Below are positions 38,501 to 48,092 of a DNA stretch of 64,000 bases, in pieces. The stretch is from the NCBI GenBank assembly GCA_913020665.1, contig CAJVZI010000001.1:1-64000 (forward strand), given 5' to 3'. The translations under genes and the position numbers were made by a program. Source of the DNA: an uncultured bacterium. Lineage in GTDB: Bacteria > Fidelibacterota > Marinisomatia > Marinisomatales > UBA1611. The first letter of the stretch is position 1, and each line of letters opens with the position of its first letter. The notes under the pieces are model-generated. The model was not told where the DNA came from. It did no database searches and saw only the letters and a list, made by a program, of their open reading frames with translations.

Positions 38501-38690
38501 TATAACTACCTCTCTGAGGGTTGATCTGCGAGGGTAAAATATTATAGTTATTGGAAACCATATTCACAAATGCAAGGGGTATACGCTGACCTAAAAGGTC
38601 TTCTTTTATCTTACCTCTGAAAGGTATACTCTCCCCCAGGGTAAATGAAAATACCAGAATAAATAATATTAGTTTTTTAATATGATGCAT
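35511..38690 (-). CDS. C25 (gingipain-like) secreted protein with T9SS sorting domain
   Basis: 1059 residues. A signal peptide (1-19) precedes a C25 caspase-like domain (about 60-410). The region of the catalytic pair reads NYRGWGDANGWH (262-273) and SYVCNSNDF with Cys299; the Cys is present, but the Gly-His-Gly position of gingipains is Gly-Trp-Gly. Ig-like modules follow, then a beta-rich domain with SSNGWTSF (about 770-930). The C-terminus, from AYPNPFNP to KLLLLK, is a type A T9SS sorting domain. It overlaps the M14 gene by 22 bp. Confidence 0.85.
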   Translation of the reverse strand: MHHIKKLILFILVFSFTLGESIPFRGKIKEDLLGQRIPLAFVNMVSNNYNILPSQINPQRGSYMIIAPDGVVNYLNDFVSFKNSQGFDVYLIPLSEAGGSAAEIKSMITDRLMDDPMLEYILLIGDVDGFAEFPSFYYGPENDVSDQQYTHILGDDNIPDVFIGRLSIDSLSDLAVIMSKTIQYTRDPLAFDENWLDRGLIVAGNYANTYPIPITPKWTSYWLRDELLDYGYSEVDTVFYPPIQQGAPYIIPMIDNGVGIVNYRGWGDANGWHYPEFHVDDVNDLNNGWLTPVFMSYVCNSNDFANNVDPCLAEAVLRGGTPTVPKGGVAFVGPSDLHTSTKYNNVINAYMYDAMLNYNVVELGPAMQAGQWGLTKEFPAQSGAGEAQEFYANVYNILGDPSLQVYLDTPKEFTITSGAVTSVDNFINISLSDPHSQPVSNAVISIMTDGALIEKGISDKNGQYATILDIEGTPALDIYANKGGFIQGHEIVYVQNSDQDLVLSDINIGTQDNSVKPMLGSLMDISISFQNQSSNSLGPISCNIAFSDHVVPSMFNVNIPTSEPGETVTINGIEITAYGTDVSNAVIGVINSEDGSTLCDLAIDIEMPVFEIEFTEQPEPGDEFQPSLSVVNFTQGNYSEVSIQLTPLSEGATLSVNGSSEQLSSFNPFESSLHETNYILALDDVSYGSDITFLVEFFKNEYSFYEQEVVLALIPPADNYPVAPNNFGYWAYDDTDEGYEQTPVFEWVELDPNYGGSNGTHYELDDDDHVDVELPFVFKYHGRDYDQITISSNGWTSFEGCDIDYFWNMSIPMYMGPKAMLAPFSDDLETIDTNGDGQIDKWVDIYTWHDDSNGRFIIEWSRALNGYDEVTEETFEIILYDQNAMPTESGNGVIDFQYLEIDDVDVTKNYSTVGIEAPDKNYGLQYVFNNVYTDGAAPLENERAIRFTTEAPSNYISALDVDNDITPEQFYIGPAYPNPFNPITNIDLTIPMSDEVSISIFDILGKEVSILHNGTLVSGHYRFTWNGVNRYGHSLSSGTYFVMVRYRKNIEIRKLLLLK

Positions 38691-40969
38691 TTTTTAACAG
38701 CCTGTTCTTTTTGAGTTTGAATTCTAATAAAATACATACCCGTACTTGCTACAAGCCCATTATTTAGATCTAGCTCAATATAGTGCTTGCCGTATGGTAG
38801 ATTATTAATGTTTTTTGAAAGGATATTTTGACCTAATAAATTATAAATATTCAATGTCGCCGACCCTCCAGGATAATTATCAACATTTACCTGAAGTTTA
38901 CCAAAAGACGGATTGGGGAATATGCCATTGATACGCATAGGGATCTTTGGTGTACTATTTGTATTGGTGCTTTGAATATCTAGGTAGCTATCATAAAGAG
39001 AGAATAATTGCAATGAATGTAGTTCCCATCCTCTATAATTGACTGTTTGGTCTGAAGAGAACTCTAATCGAACTTTCACAGATGTAAATTCATCCTCAGA
39101 TATGGCAGTAATTAGATCAGTTGTTAGGCCATCCCACTTATCACCGTGCCATGATCTTGCTCCTAAGATTATATCATTTTCATCTAGGATAGATACCTTT
39201 GCCATATCATGATCCCACTCGGTCTCATATTTGTGCGAAACTGACACTACAGCACGATTACTACCTGAAATATCAATTAGGTCAGACTCCATCCAATGGG
39301 TTGAAAATAGAGTGTCGCCATTATCATACCATTGCCCTTCCTGAGATCTTAATGTATGGTCGACCATACACCAAGTACCAACAGAATTAGGCCAAGGCCA
39401 TGACCCGCTGAGGTCATCGACCATACCAGATTCATAGGCGATAGATACTTCTTGGTCAGACCCTAGCTCAATTTCTTTCCTCCACGGTACGAATGAATCA
39501 CCCATCAGGAAGTCTATTTCATAATATCCAGCCGCCAGGCTAAAAATATTGTCACCCGATGATATTTGGATCTCATTTGTTTCAAACTCAGTACTTATAG
39601 TCCCAGTCACTGTATTATTATCAAATGATTCATGGACTAATCTTATATTGAGTTGATGAATTGGGGCAGGCTCCAGATATATATCTTGATCAGTAATAGC
39701 ACTATTATTCGCAACAAGTGATATCTCTTGATCTAGAAAGCCTTTAGCCCTGAAGGAAAAATTATAGGTGCCGACATCTAGTATACGCCTATAACGTCCA
39801 AATTCATTCGTTAAACGTGGCTTTAAAACAGATCCGGAGTGTTCTAATACTTCAACAATAGCACCCTCTATCGGCTCGCCAGTTGAGCTATCATATATAA
39901 TTCCCGTTATCTGCGCTGCGTCTGTATAATAGCCTATTGCTCGATCCATAAGATATATCATGGCTGGTTTATTCCTATCAATTGTATCTTCGATCAATAA
40001 ACTATCAGGCTGAAGATTAGACGTCCCGCATTCTACGAGATATTGAATGGACCCTGTCTCACGATAGAACCAGTCATGCAATTTACCATTTCTTGATCCG
40101 CTATATACAGATAGGTAGGTACTAGTGCCATCCTCAGTACTGATTGCGCCTGCAAAATGGTCGGCAATGGATTTCATAATTGCTAGGTCTGGGGACTCCT
40201 TTTGCTCCTCCCATTTCCACGATGTAAATACTTTCTCAGAAAGATTTCCTGATCGTGAACTATGCCACACGATAGAAAAAACAAAATCATTTTCTAGTGC
40301 AAGGTCTCTAATAGCAATTGCCTCGCCTTCAGAGAATGGTTCCTCGCCTTTATAGTAATCATAATGAGAAGCATAATCAGAATTATCAGGTTCAAGAAAA
40401 GTATCACCAAAGGCCCAATTAAAACCGAAGTTACGATTGAGATCTACTCCGTCAATATCGTTACCTATGGAAGGGTCATAGTCAAATAAACCATTCGGGA
40501 AAGGCCCATCTGGTGATAGGTCTCTTTTATTCTTTCGGTAGCTTAGATCTAATTCTTCATGAACCACATTCAATCCTTCTGGATTTGCAGTAGGTATGAT
40601 CCATATATCTAGATATTGCTTCAAAATATTCATATGGGTATGGATGCTTGCATCAGGAAAAAGCAGGTCGTTTATAAGGTCTAATACAATTTCAACACCT
40701 AGAATCTCTTCTGCATGTACCTGTCCAACGAATAGAACCCTAGGCTCATCCTCTTTTACATGTGCATTATCGGATATACGAACTGCCAGAATAGGAATAT
40801 TCTCTTGGGTTGAGAAACCGATCGTATCCAAATGAAACCAACCTTCAAGCTCTTCTAACTGATCTAATGAATCAAGATAACTATAGATCTCCTCTGTAGT
40901 ATGATATCTGCCATCCAATGATTGCGAAAATAAAGGGTAAAATAGGAATATTGACAATATGTATTTCAT
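38669..40969 (-). CDS. Secreted M14 zinc carboxypeptidase with T9SS sorting domain
   Basis: 766 residues. A signal peptide (1-16) is followed by the M14 domain. The zinc site HAEE (His85, Glu88) and His236 (VWHS), DLNRNF with Arg179, and the catalytic Glu313 (VECG) are all intact, so the enzyme should be active. A carboxypeptidase regulatory-like beta domain (about 350-430, TGIIYDSSTGEPIEGA) and a jelly-roll-like region follow. It ends in a T9SS sorting domain (FPNPSFGK, IYNLLGQN, GMYFIRI). It overlaps the C25 gene by 22 bp and follows the propeller gene by 3 bp. Confidence 0.9.
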   Translation of the reverse strand: MKYILSIFLFYPLFSQSLDGRYHTTEEIYSYLDSLDQLEELEGWFHLDTIGFSTQENIPILAVRISDNAHVKEDEPRVLFVGQVHAEEILGVEIVLDLINDLLFPDASIHTHMNILKQYLDIWIIPTANPEGLNVVHEELDLSYRKNKRDLSPDGPFPNGLFDYDPSIGNDIDGVDLNRNFGFNWAFGDTFLEPDNSDYASHYDYYKGEEPFSEGEAIAIRDLALENDFVFSIVWHSSRSGNLSEKVFTSWKWEEQKESPDLAIMKSIADHFAGAISTEDGTSTYLSVYSGSRNGKLHDWFYRETGSIQYLVECGTSNLQPDSLLIEDTIDRNKPAMIYLMDRAIGYYTDAAQITGIIYDSSTGEPIEGAIVEVLEHSGSVLKPRLTNEFGRYRRILDVGTYNFSFRAKGFLDQEISLVANNSAITDQDIYLEPAPIHQLNIRLVHESFDNNTVTGTISTEFETNEIQISSGDNIFSLAAGYYEIDFLMGDSFVPWRKEIELGSDQEVSIAYESGMVDDLSGSWPWPNSVGTWCMVDHTLRSQEGQWYDNGDTLFSTHWMESDLIDISGSNRAVVSVSHKYETEWDHDMAKVSILDENDIILGARSWHGDKWDGLTTDLITAISEDEFTSVKVRLEFSSDQTVNYRGWELHSLQLFSLYDSYLDIQSTNTNSTPKIPMRINGIFPNPSFGKLQVNVDNYPGGSATLNIYNLLGQNILSKNINNLPYGKHYIELDLNNGLVASTGMYFIRIQTQKEQAVKKCIILKN

Positions 40970-40972
40970 GTG

Positions 40973-43900
40973 TTACTTTAAGTAAGTCACCTTACCTTTT
41001 TCTATTATGCCATTTGACTTGAATGAATAGAAATATACCCCGCTTGATATCTTTTGCCCATCAACATTCTTTGCATCCCAACTTATCTGGTATAAACCTG
41101 CATTCCCAGGAAGTATCAATCTATCATAAACAAGATTGCCTCTTAGGTCATATATTTGGAATTCAACTGCTTGTTTATCAGGCATTTTAAATTCAAAATT
41201 CAATTTTCCGTTAAAGGGATTAGGATAGGCGCTTTCCAATGAAAAATCATTTGGTATTTGACAATTATTGCAACTGTAGTCTGTAGAAAGGATATCAGCC
41301 TTCATAAGAGTCCTACCATAGTAATTCGCAAGATCTTCTTTTCCTGAACTTCTAAAGTCGATCCAATCCAAAAAATATTCCTCACCAGAGTGATGAGTTA
41401 TATTTACATTTTGTTGTTTATGGTATGCTATACAAATTGGAATACCATTCATTTCCGTCGTCATCCCCTGACCAATGATATATCCACTAGCATAAAGGTC
41501 CACTCCATTGATCAGCAATGGATCTTCATTATAGTAGCCCCTTTCATCCTCCCAAATCACCAGAAATTCATTTTCCTGCAATGATGCTAAGCTAGGGTTG
41601 TATTGGTCAGTTGTGTCCACAGAAAATTGTATTTCATCTTGCTGTAGGGCCCCACTTGCAAGATCAATAATTTCACCGTAGATCTCAAAATCAGAACCAT
41701 TTCGATAATCTTGCCAAACAAGAAAAGCATGTGTTCTTGACTCATTAAACTCAAAGGAAACGTTCACCTGGTCGTTATCTGCTTCAATAACTGGTATCCC
41801 CCCAGAATCCCACACTTCATTTCCATCCCAATCAATTGATTGAGCATATATATCTGAAAAATTTCCATCTTGTATCCAAACTGCGATCATGCCACTTTCA
41901 TCATCAATAACTTTGACCTGTAAATGTCTAGAATCAGAAGAAGCATTGCTTAAGCTATTCCCATTGGGATTCCATCCGATCTCTACATTACCCTCTGCAT
42001 CTATCTTTGAATATTTAAGAGAGGCTGCTGGCCATGCATCCTCCATCCAGAATATCATGTACTTATCGTCTGGAGTGGGTACCACAGCCATGATATAGTC
42101 GTCTCCATTTGAATCAACCAATTCTACACCCTCGCTAGGAAGGGTTATATTGCCTTCAGTATCTAGCTTCTGATAGTATACATCGTAGTTAAAACCTCTG
42201 CTCTCTGACCAAAAACACCCCACGCCATCTGGTGTCTCCACTAATAAAGCATTACGCATATCAAATACAGCATCAAGAGCTATACCATCTTCATCCCATA
42301 CATTATTTAGGTTTTCATCCAATCTATTTACGCGAATGAACTTTGGTGAAGAGGTCCCATCAAAGGTTGCAGTATAAAAGCCATTTGATGCTTTGAGAAA
42401 ATATGGTATCGAAAAATCTGTTTCAGATGAAGAGTTATCTCCAAATGTCAGTTGTTTACCATTTACATCATCCAACTCAAGCTCCGTGATGCGCGAACCA
42501 TAAATTTTCTTTGAAGACCTATTATCCTCCCACACCAAATAAAGATCTTCTTCAGCAATTGGATATGAATGTGTATAATTAACATCACCATCCAGACCTA
42601 ACATAGCTGTCAATCCATTATTTTCCCACTCAGGAAGAAAACTTGAATTTAATTTCTGAACTTTCAGATCGATACTGCCAGAACCTTGATCGCCATACAC
42701 TCCAAAAAGACCATCTTGTATATTGCCAACCAAGATAGGAGCAAATTGATAACCTGAGGCATCAGATATTGCCAAAGGCTCTTCTATACTATAGCTTCCA
42801 TCTGAGCTAATATTCTGATAGAATATATCAACATCTGGGAATGTACCTCTTTCCCAAATGATGTTCAGATCACCATTTACACCTGCTGAAAATCGTGCAC
42901 TAAAATCAACATCTTCGACTGGATCTAATCGTATTCCATCTCCCCATTGTCTTTCACCATTTGTATTTATTTTTTGAAAATATTGATCCCCATCGATCGG
43001 ATCATCTCTAAGATCTTTCCAATTAACAAACACTTCACCCAGATCGCTTCTTTTTACTCTTGGAGCAGTTTGTAAAGCTTGATTGTCTGATATGGCTCGA
43101 TCGTCAGTAAAAACCGTACCGTTTTCATTGACAAATTGATAGAGGACCCTTGAATTCTCATCACCTTCTTTCCATGCAATAAAAGAGGTGGTATTCTCTA
43201 CAAAGGTTGCACGTGGCTTAAGTTCTTGCTCCTCTGTTGCTGCTATGGGGATACCATTCTCTTGAAATAAATTTTCCATCGAAATATTTAATCGTTGCCC
43301 ATAGATATCTGCGTTAGCACCCTCTCTAAAATCAGCCCATGCAATAAATGCTTCCGAATTTCCAGCATATTCAATGGTCTTCGCATTTTGATTTCCGCCT
43401 TCAGTTACAATAGCGACACCTGTTCCAGGAGAAACAATTTCATGATCTGAAGAAATATGCGTACCATAAATATCATCATCTACACCACCACGCTTATCCT
43501 GCCAAGTAACAAAAACTCCTCCTAAGCTATCAGTACACATATTAATGGTTATCTGTTTACCTTCTACCTGAGCTAATGCGATACCGTTTGGGTCAAGAAG
43601 AATATCTCCATTATTATCCAAATGCTGAAAGAATATATCTCCCTGCTCATCGAAACGATAATCCACCCAAGCTATGAATACACCTCCATTTCCATCTGTA
43701 ATAGAGACTGGATCTTCCTGTCTCCCTGGGAGATCCGTAACAACAGCACCTGATTCACCCCATAATAGTTCACCATCCTGATTGATCTTATGTGCAAATA
43801 TATTTCTCATACCATATCTTGTATCAGACCATACAAAAATAGCTTCCCCACTATTACCCGGAGAAACTGTTCGATACCATTCAATGTGCACGCCCTGCCT

Positions 43901-43981
43901 AATTGGAGCGCCATCTCCTGAATCGAAACCAGTAGCAAATATATATGATATTAAGCTGGCAACGATCACCACCTGTTTCAT
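40973..43981 (-). CDS. Secreted beta-propeller-like repeat protein with T9SS sorting domain
   Basis: 1002 residues after a signal peptide (1-16). A repeat of about 45-55 residues recurs along the chain, each with a form of (G)xxFIAWxDxR followed by DIYxQxLxxxG: FIAWVDYR, FVTWQDKR, FIAWADFR, FVNWKDLR, FLVWQDYR. Such repeats make propeller blades. The C-terminus is a sorting domain (AYPNPFNGK, IYDLRGNLVY, SGVYFYSFK, KVTYLK). It heads the M14-C25 group and has a GAGGAAGG ribosome-binding site. Ligand unknown. Confidence 0.82.
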   Translation of the reverse strand: MKQVVIVASLISYIFATGFDSGDGAPIRQGVHIEWYRTVSPGNSGEAIFVWSDTRYGMRNIFAHKINQDGELLWGESGAVVTDLPGRQEDPVSITDGNGGVFIAWVDYRFDEQGDIFFQHLDNNGDILLDPNGIALAQVEGKQITINMCTDSLGGVFVTWQDKRGGVDDDIYGTHISSDHEIVSPGTGVAIVTEGGNQNAKTIEYAGNSEAFIAWADFREGANADIYGQRLNISMENLFQENGIPIAATEEQELKPRATFVENTTSFIAWKEGDENSRVLYQFVNENGTVFTDDRAISDNQALQTAPRVKRSDLGEVFVNWKDLRDDPIDGDQYFQKINTNGERQWGDGIRLDPVEDVDFSARFSAGVNGDLNIIWERGTFPDVDIFYQNISSDGSYSIEEPLAISDASGYQFAPILVGNIQDGLFGVYGDQGSGSIDLKVQKLNSSFLPEWENNGLTAMLGLDGDVNYTHSYPIAEEDLYLVWEDNRSSKKIYGSRITELELDDVNGKQLTFGDNSSSETDFSIPYFLKASNGFYTATFDGTSSPKFIRVNRLDENLNNVWDEDGIALDAVFDMRNALLVETPDGVGCFWSESRGFNYDVYYQKLDTEGNITLPSEGVELVDSNGDDYIMAVVPTPDDKYMIFWMEDAWPAASLKYSKIDAEGNVEIGWNPNGNSLSNASSDSRHLQVKVIDDESGMIAVWIQDGNFSDIYAQSIDWDGNEVWDSGGIPVIEADNDQVNVSFEFNESRTHAFLVWQDYRNGSDFEIYGEIIDLASGALQQDEIQFSVDTTDQYNPSLASLQENEFLVIWEDERGYYNEDPLLINGVDLYASGYIIGQGMTTEMNGIPICIAYHKQQNVNITHHSGEEYFLDWIDFRSSGKEDLANYYGRTLMKADILSTDYSCNNCQIPNDFSLESAYPNPFNGKLNFEFKMPDKQAVEFQIYDLRGNLVYDRLILPGNAGLYQISWDAKNVDGQKISSGVYFYSFKSNGIIEKGKVTYLK

Positions 43982-44017
43982 GTTATACCTTCCTCGTTCT
44001 TATTTTTGATCTATTTA

Positions 44018-45052
44018 TTATTGTTCAATCGTAATAATCTGTATTCCTTCACGAGTACAGACTAATAATTTATCACCCCAAAAGATAGATGTGTAACTGT
44101 ATCCGACTGGGAATATGCCTTTTTCTTTAGGACCCGTAGGATCTGACACGTCGTAGAGAGCAATTCCTTTTGATCCAAGCGTTAAGCAAGCAGTACTTCC
44201 TTTAATTGATATGTGGTCAACAGTCAGATCTTCTGCAAAACGATAGGATACACTTTCCGAAGAAAAACTATCTTTAGGTACATAAAGAGCACCGGCATCA
44301 TCACACGCGACAAAAACACCCTCTGCTGTCAGCGCAACTTTTTCAGCATTACCTTCAGTATCAACTCTATTAATTAAAACAGGAGTCGCCCCAAGGGAAT
44401 CTATATAGAATAATTCCACTCCTAATTGATCCACAGCCATTGCTATATAATTAGAGCCATCTGAATCAATTCCTAGCGGTTTACCTGGTGTATAGATCTC
44501 AGAGCCACCATAAGGGGTCCACTCTATAAACTCTATACCAAATGAGCTTGTAGTATCAAGATTGTAATAATGCCATTTCATTCCATCATCATTATCAGCA
44601 GAATACATGACAAATTGTCCAGGTTTTGTGTAGAATGATACGAAGTCCTTTGTTCTTGCACTCATAACAGTATTCCTATAGAACAGGCTATCGCCTCCGC
44701 CATAGTGAAATATTTTGACATCATCATTTGATTCAGAGGCAAGGATAAGATCATTATCAGGGTCAACATCCACGAGCGCAACATCACTGAATTCTAAAAA
44801 TGTACCACCTTCCTCATAACCAGTAAATCCAGCAACCATTGATTGACCATCAAGATCCCATACCTGAATCCCATATTGTCCAGCTGCAACAATTGCATTA
44901 TTACCATTCATACTGATATCTCTTGCAAATCCATTTGTTTCTAAGGTCGCATCAATCGAGATAGACCAGAGGTCATCATTATTCGGATCAATACAACCAA
45001 ATAATAATAGAAAAATGATAAGAGATAGAGTGTTTTGTTTAATATTTATCAT
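44018..45052 (-). CDS. Propeller-like lipoprotein (LVIVD-type repeats), last gene of the pgs cluster
   Basis: 344 residues. The signal sequence ends in lipobox LFGC (Cys20). The body has repeated segments such as GIQVWDLDGQ, GIALYDVSDPTG and the final GIQIITIE, a pattern seen in LVIVD-repeat/propeller lipoproteins. It overlaps the barrel gene by 14 bp and follows the Pgs genes. Inference: an outer-membrane-attached accessory of the export unit. Confidence 0.7.
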   Translation of the reverse strand: MINIKQNTLSLIIFLLLFGCIDPNNDDLWSISIDATLETNGFARDISMNGNNAIVAAGQYGIQVWDLDGQSMVAGFTGYEEGGTFLEFSDVALVDVDPDNDLILASESNDDVKIFHYGGGDSLFYRNTVMSARTKDFVSFYTKPGQFVMYSADNDDGMKWHYYNLDTTSSFGIEFIEWTPYGGSEIYTPGKPLGIDSDGSNYIAMAVDQLGVELFYIDSLGATPVLINRVDTEGNAEKVALTAEGVFVACDDAGALYVPKDSFSSESVSYRFAEDLTVDHISIKGSTACLTLGSKGIALYDVSDPTGPKEKGIFPVGYSYTSIFWGDKLLVCTREGIQIITIEQ

Positions 45053-46070
45053 ATATCATATCCCATTTAAGCGTTAACCAAAATTGCATTTGTTCAAAAC
45101 TCTTAAGATCTTTTACCCAATCATATTCGGAGTCAGTTTGACGAGTTCTATACCTTGTTGAAAAGGTGATATTAACAATATCAGTTATATTCTTTTTCAA
45201 CCAAATATCATATTTAGAGTCTAAGTGGCTCCTGCCAGCATGCAAAGGATCATTAGGGTCTTCAGCATCATATACTCTTTTTTCTAAACGAGTGGAAAAT
45301 CCTATCTCACTAAAGAAAGGAACCTTTTTTTTGATCTTAATTGGCGCATACCACTCTATTGTCTCATAAGAACGATTGAAACTGCTAGGCCTTTCAGGTA
45401 AAAAATGTGATTCATTGACCGCACGACCATGATTCACTTGGAGTGCAACATTACCGATCTTTTTGATCTTATAATTCAATTTAGCTTTGTAATAAACTAT
45501 ATCAAGATCAAACTCTGTAAAAGGCTTTGAGTAATATCTTTGTAAATATCCACCACCAAAATTCATCCATGAGAGTTTTGATATCCGTTGGGATAACATA
45601 AGACTTTGATTTCTATCAGTGAATAAGCATGGTGAAAGTTTATCATTACTGATATCTCTATTGGTATAGTGCCTCAAATAAAAACGATCCAGATGACGTA
45701 ATGAATATTTGATATTTTTATAAGAACCCCATTTATACGCGATATCGAAGCCACCTGACCAATATTTCTTTTCTGGAGTATTTCTATAATCTGAAGATGT
45801 AAACAGTAATTTCAGATCTAGATTCTGATATTTTGAATATATAATTGATTTTGTTGCTTGGAAGCTCAGTTTTGTAACAAAACTATCAAAAGTAGTTGAC
45901 CCACCCATGATGCTGAGATCTTGAGCAGCATCATTGAATTCATCCTTAGAGAAACGCAAAACATTATCATCATAACCACCCGTAAATCCTATGGTGTAGT
46001 CTAGGGGCGTCCCTCCCCATAAATATGAAATAAAAAAAAGAGTAAATGCTATCTGTATAAATCGAAACAT
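45039..46070 (-). CDS. Outer-membrane beta-barrel protein of the pgs cluster
   Basis: 343 residues. A signal peptide (1-18) is followed by amphipathic strands with Tyr and Trp girdles throughout (for example YIGFTGGYDDN-like opening, KLSFQATKSIIYSKYQ, LTLKWDMIYD at the end). About 14-16 strands are plausible. I cannot name a family. It starts on the last base of the upstream gene and overlaps the lipoprotein gene by 14 bp. In context it is a candidate outer-membrane channel for the polymer. Confidence 0.7.
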   Translation of the reverse strand: MFRFIQIAFTLFFISYLWGGTPLDYTIGFTGGYDDNVLRFSKDEFNDAAQDLSIMGGSTTFDSFVTKLSFQATKSIIYSKYQNLDLKLLFTSSDYRNTPEKKYWSGGFDIAYKWGSYKNIKYSLRHLDRFYLRHYTNRDISNDKLSPCLFTDRNQSLMLSQRISKLSWMNFGGGYLQRYYSKPFTEFDLDIVYYKAKLNYKIKKIGNVALQVNHGRAVNESHFLPERPSSFNRSYETIEWYAPIKIKKKVPFFSEIGFSTRLEKRVYDAEDPNDPLHAGRSHLDSKYDIWLKKNITDIVNITFSTRYRTRQTDSEYDWVKDLKSFEQMQFWLTLKWDMIYDKY

Positions 46071-46948
46071 TAGTAAAGTATAAAACGGGTAAGAACTACT
46101 TTATCCCTATCCAAAACTTCTAGATCATAGCGATGCTTTCCTTTTGGCACAGTAAACTCACAAGACCTCCATTTTCCTGGCACCTTATCCATCCTTCCTT
46201 CTATTTCTGATGCTGAAGATCTTTCAGTACTGAAATAATAGGTACCGATGATCTTTTTTCCCTCACTGATTCTTAATCGATAGGATTCCTCCTGGCCCAT
46301 AATATCTGAGAACTGAAGACGTGTCATAACCCGCATTGTTCTTTCACCATTAGCCTCGATCTGTAGTGGGAGTTCCGGACTGCATTCATAATAACTTATA
46401 GTGCTATTATCCGTACGTAACTTCACAGCGTTTTTGTGTACCATGGGTGTCAGAATTTTCTTTTTCTTTCCAACTGACTCAAATTCCTTAGTAATTAGAC
46501 GTATGAGGACGGGATATTTCTGGTCCTTATCTTCTAGAAGCTCAATAGTATGAGGTCCCTTATCTAGATTAATAAAATAATTGCCTGAATAAGTATAACT
46601 ATGCTTCGGATGCTGCACAGATCGGATAGACCTCTGCACTTTATAACGGTGTTTAACAATGACAGTATCTTTTGAATCGATAACAATAGAATATTGAAAT
46701 GAATGACTTTTTTTCTTCTTCCTTATGACAGGATATCTTGATATGAACTCAATGCGACTAGGTCCTTGGACAGCATAATGAATGTTTTGGTCTTTGATAG
46801 GATAATACAATCTCCTTTTACCATTAATGATCAATATTTCTTTCTCATCACTATTCTTTGATGGCTTAAGAAGTTTTGCTTCTAATGGCCAAGCTAATAG
46901 TATTGCAATAATGAAGGCTAGTTTTCTATAGTAAGCTATCTGGCTCAT
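46070..46948 (-). CDS. Periplasmic protein of unknown function in the pgs cluster
   Basis: 292 residues with an N-terminal signal segment (ending about residue 25, WPLEAKLL). The rest is beta-rich and basic, with three similar stretches that contain polar motifs such as GKRRLYYPIKD, GPHTIELLEDKD and GKHRYDLEVLDRDKVV; the last two resemble each other (G-x-H-x-(I/Y)-(E/D)-L), suggesting two or more beta-sandwich modules. Family not recognised. It overlaps pgsW by 23 bp. Confidence 0.65.
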   Translation of the reverse strand: MSQIAYYRKLAFIIAILLAWPLEAKLLKPSKNSDEKEILIINGKRRLYYPIKDQNIHYAVQGPSRIEFISRYPVIRKKKKSHSFQYSIVIDSKDTVIVKHRYKVQRSIRSVQHPKHSYTYSGNYFINLDKGPHTIELLEDKDQKYPVLIRLITKEFESVGKKKKILTPMVHKNAVKLRTDNSTISYYECSPELPLQIEANGERTMRVMTRLQFSDIMGQEESYRLRISEGKKIIGTYYFSTERSSASEIEGRMDKVPGKWRSCEFTVPKGKHRYDLEVLDRDKVVLTRFILY

Positions 46949-48092
46949 GCTGTAATAAATGCTCTTTTATCTTTTGTTTACTATGCAACCCAACAGAAAA
47001 TACACTACCGCCTACGATCAAAAGGCAAATGGCTGCTACCCATACATTATATCTTTCATCTGCGTATAAACTTCCGGTACCTATTTCAGGGATCGGTATC
47101 GGTGCAAATGGCATCTTAAACTGCTCTGTAAGGGGTCGAATATTAAGAATATGTAGGCCTGGAACATTAGAATTTAAAAATTTAGAAAATACACCTTCAA
47201 TTCCACCAGGTCGTCCTATATCTGAGATATCTGATCTCAATACCACTCCAGGCGGTAATAGCTTAAGATTAAAACTAGTTCCGAGACTAGCAACACCACC
47301 ACCCACATTGATAATTGCCTTATAATCAGTTATGGGCTTAAAACCAGAGAATAGATCCATTCTATATTGAATATTATCTGCAAGCCTGTCTTTGCGAATC
47401 ATCTGTATACCATGGCCAGTAATATTATCTGCAATGATCTTTCTCCCTGCAGGAGACAACAAGCGTCCCATATCATTGCGCCCACCAATAGATGCAGCAA
47501 AACTTTTTGAAGGAATAAGGTCGTTTTTAAAAAGAATTGACTCCATATCTAACCAGGTGAAATCCACCTGATTTGCTCCCCATTGTGAAGCACCAACACT
47601 TGTAATGGATATAGGGTGTAACCCTAACGCTTTACATGCTGTAAGAACTGCTATATTTGCACCAGGCATTGACCCTGTCATTAAAATTGCAACTGTGTCT
47701 TTGGCGACTAAATTCAATTGGGCCATTAGATCAACGATCGCTGCTGAAAAATTAGGATCCAACGTGGTCAATTTAGAATCAAGATCACCTTCATCCGTTG
47801 TGATCAAACTAAAGGGGCTACCCACCAACCCTGTTTCATTTGGGTCATTTTCAATATCAATGAAGACACTTGATTCCATCCTAGTATCTTTCAATGTTTC
47901 CATCGCATTTTTCATAAGCCTAGCAGCCTTAACCTTTGCATCATATGAGCCAGAAACATCAATGGTCCTTATGCTGACCGAGATAATAAAACAGATCATG
48001 GATAACAATGACAACAGCACCAGAGTAGAGGTCTTTTGAATGGCCGGTATGAAAGGCTGTTTTTTATAATTATTCAAAAAGGACTCCACCAA
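46926..48092 (-). CDS. pgsW: Poly-gamma-glutamate system protein PgsW
   Basis: 388 residues with an N-terminal helix (about 22-44) and one near the C-terminus (about 350-370), so both ends anchor a large domain outside the cytoplasm. VAILMTGSMPGANIAVLTACKALGLHPISITSVGASQWGA and NVGGGVASLG are the features I associate with the PgsW protein (TIGR04332 group). Its biochemical role is not known. It overlaps pgsC by 23 bp and the next gene by 23 bp. Confidence 0.8.
   Translation of the reverse strand: MVESFLNNYKKQPFIPAIQKTSTLVLLSLLSMICFIISVSIRTIDVSGSYDAKVKAARLMKNAMETLKDTRMESSVFIDIENDPNETGLVGSPFSLITTDEGDLDSKLTTLDPNFSAAIVDLMAQLNLVAKDTVAILMTGSMPGANIAVLTACKALGLHPISITSVGASQWGANQVDFTWLDMESILFKNDLIPSKSFAASIGGRNDMGRLLSPAGRKIIADNITGHGIQMIRKDRLADNIQYRMDLFSGFKPITDYKAIINVGGGVASLGTSFNLKLLPPGVVLRSDISDIGRPGGIEGVFSKFLNSNVPGLHILNIRPLTEQFKMPFAPIPIPEIGTGSLYADERYNVWVAAICLLIVGGSVFSVGLHSKQKIKEHLLQHEPDSLL

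Noticed and set aside
47605-48039. Plus-strand open frame opposite pgsW
   Set aside because: Shadow of pgsW; the minus-strand product has clear family features and overlaps its neighbours as an operon gene should.
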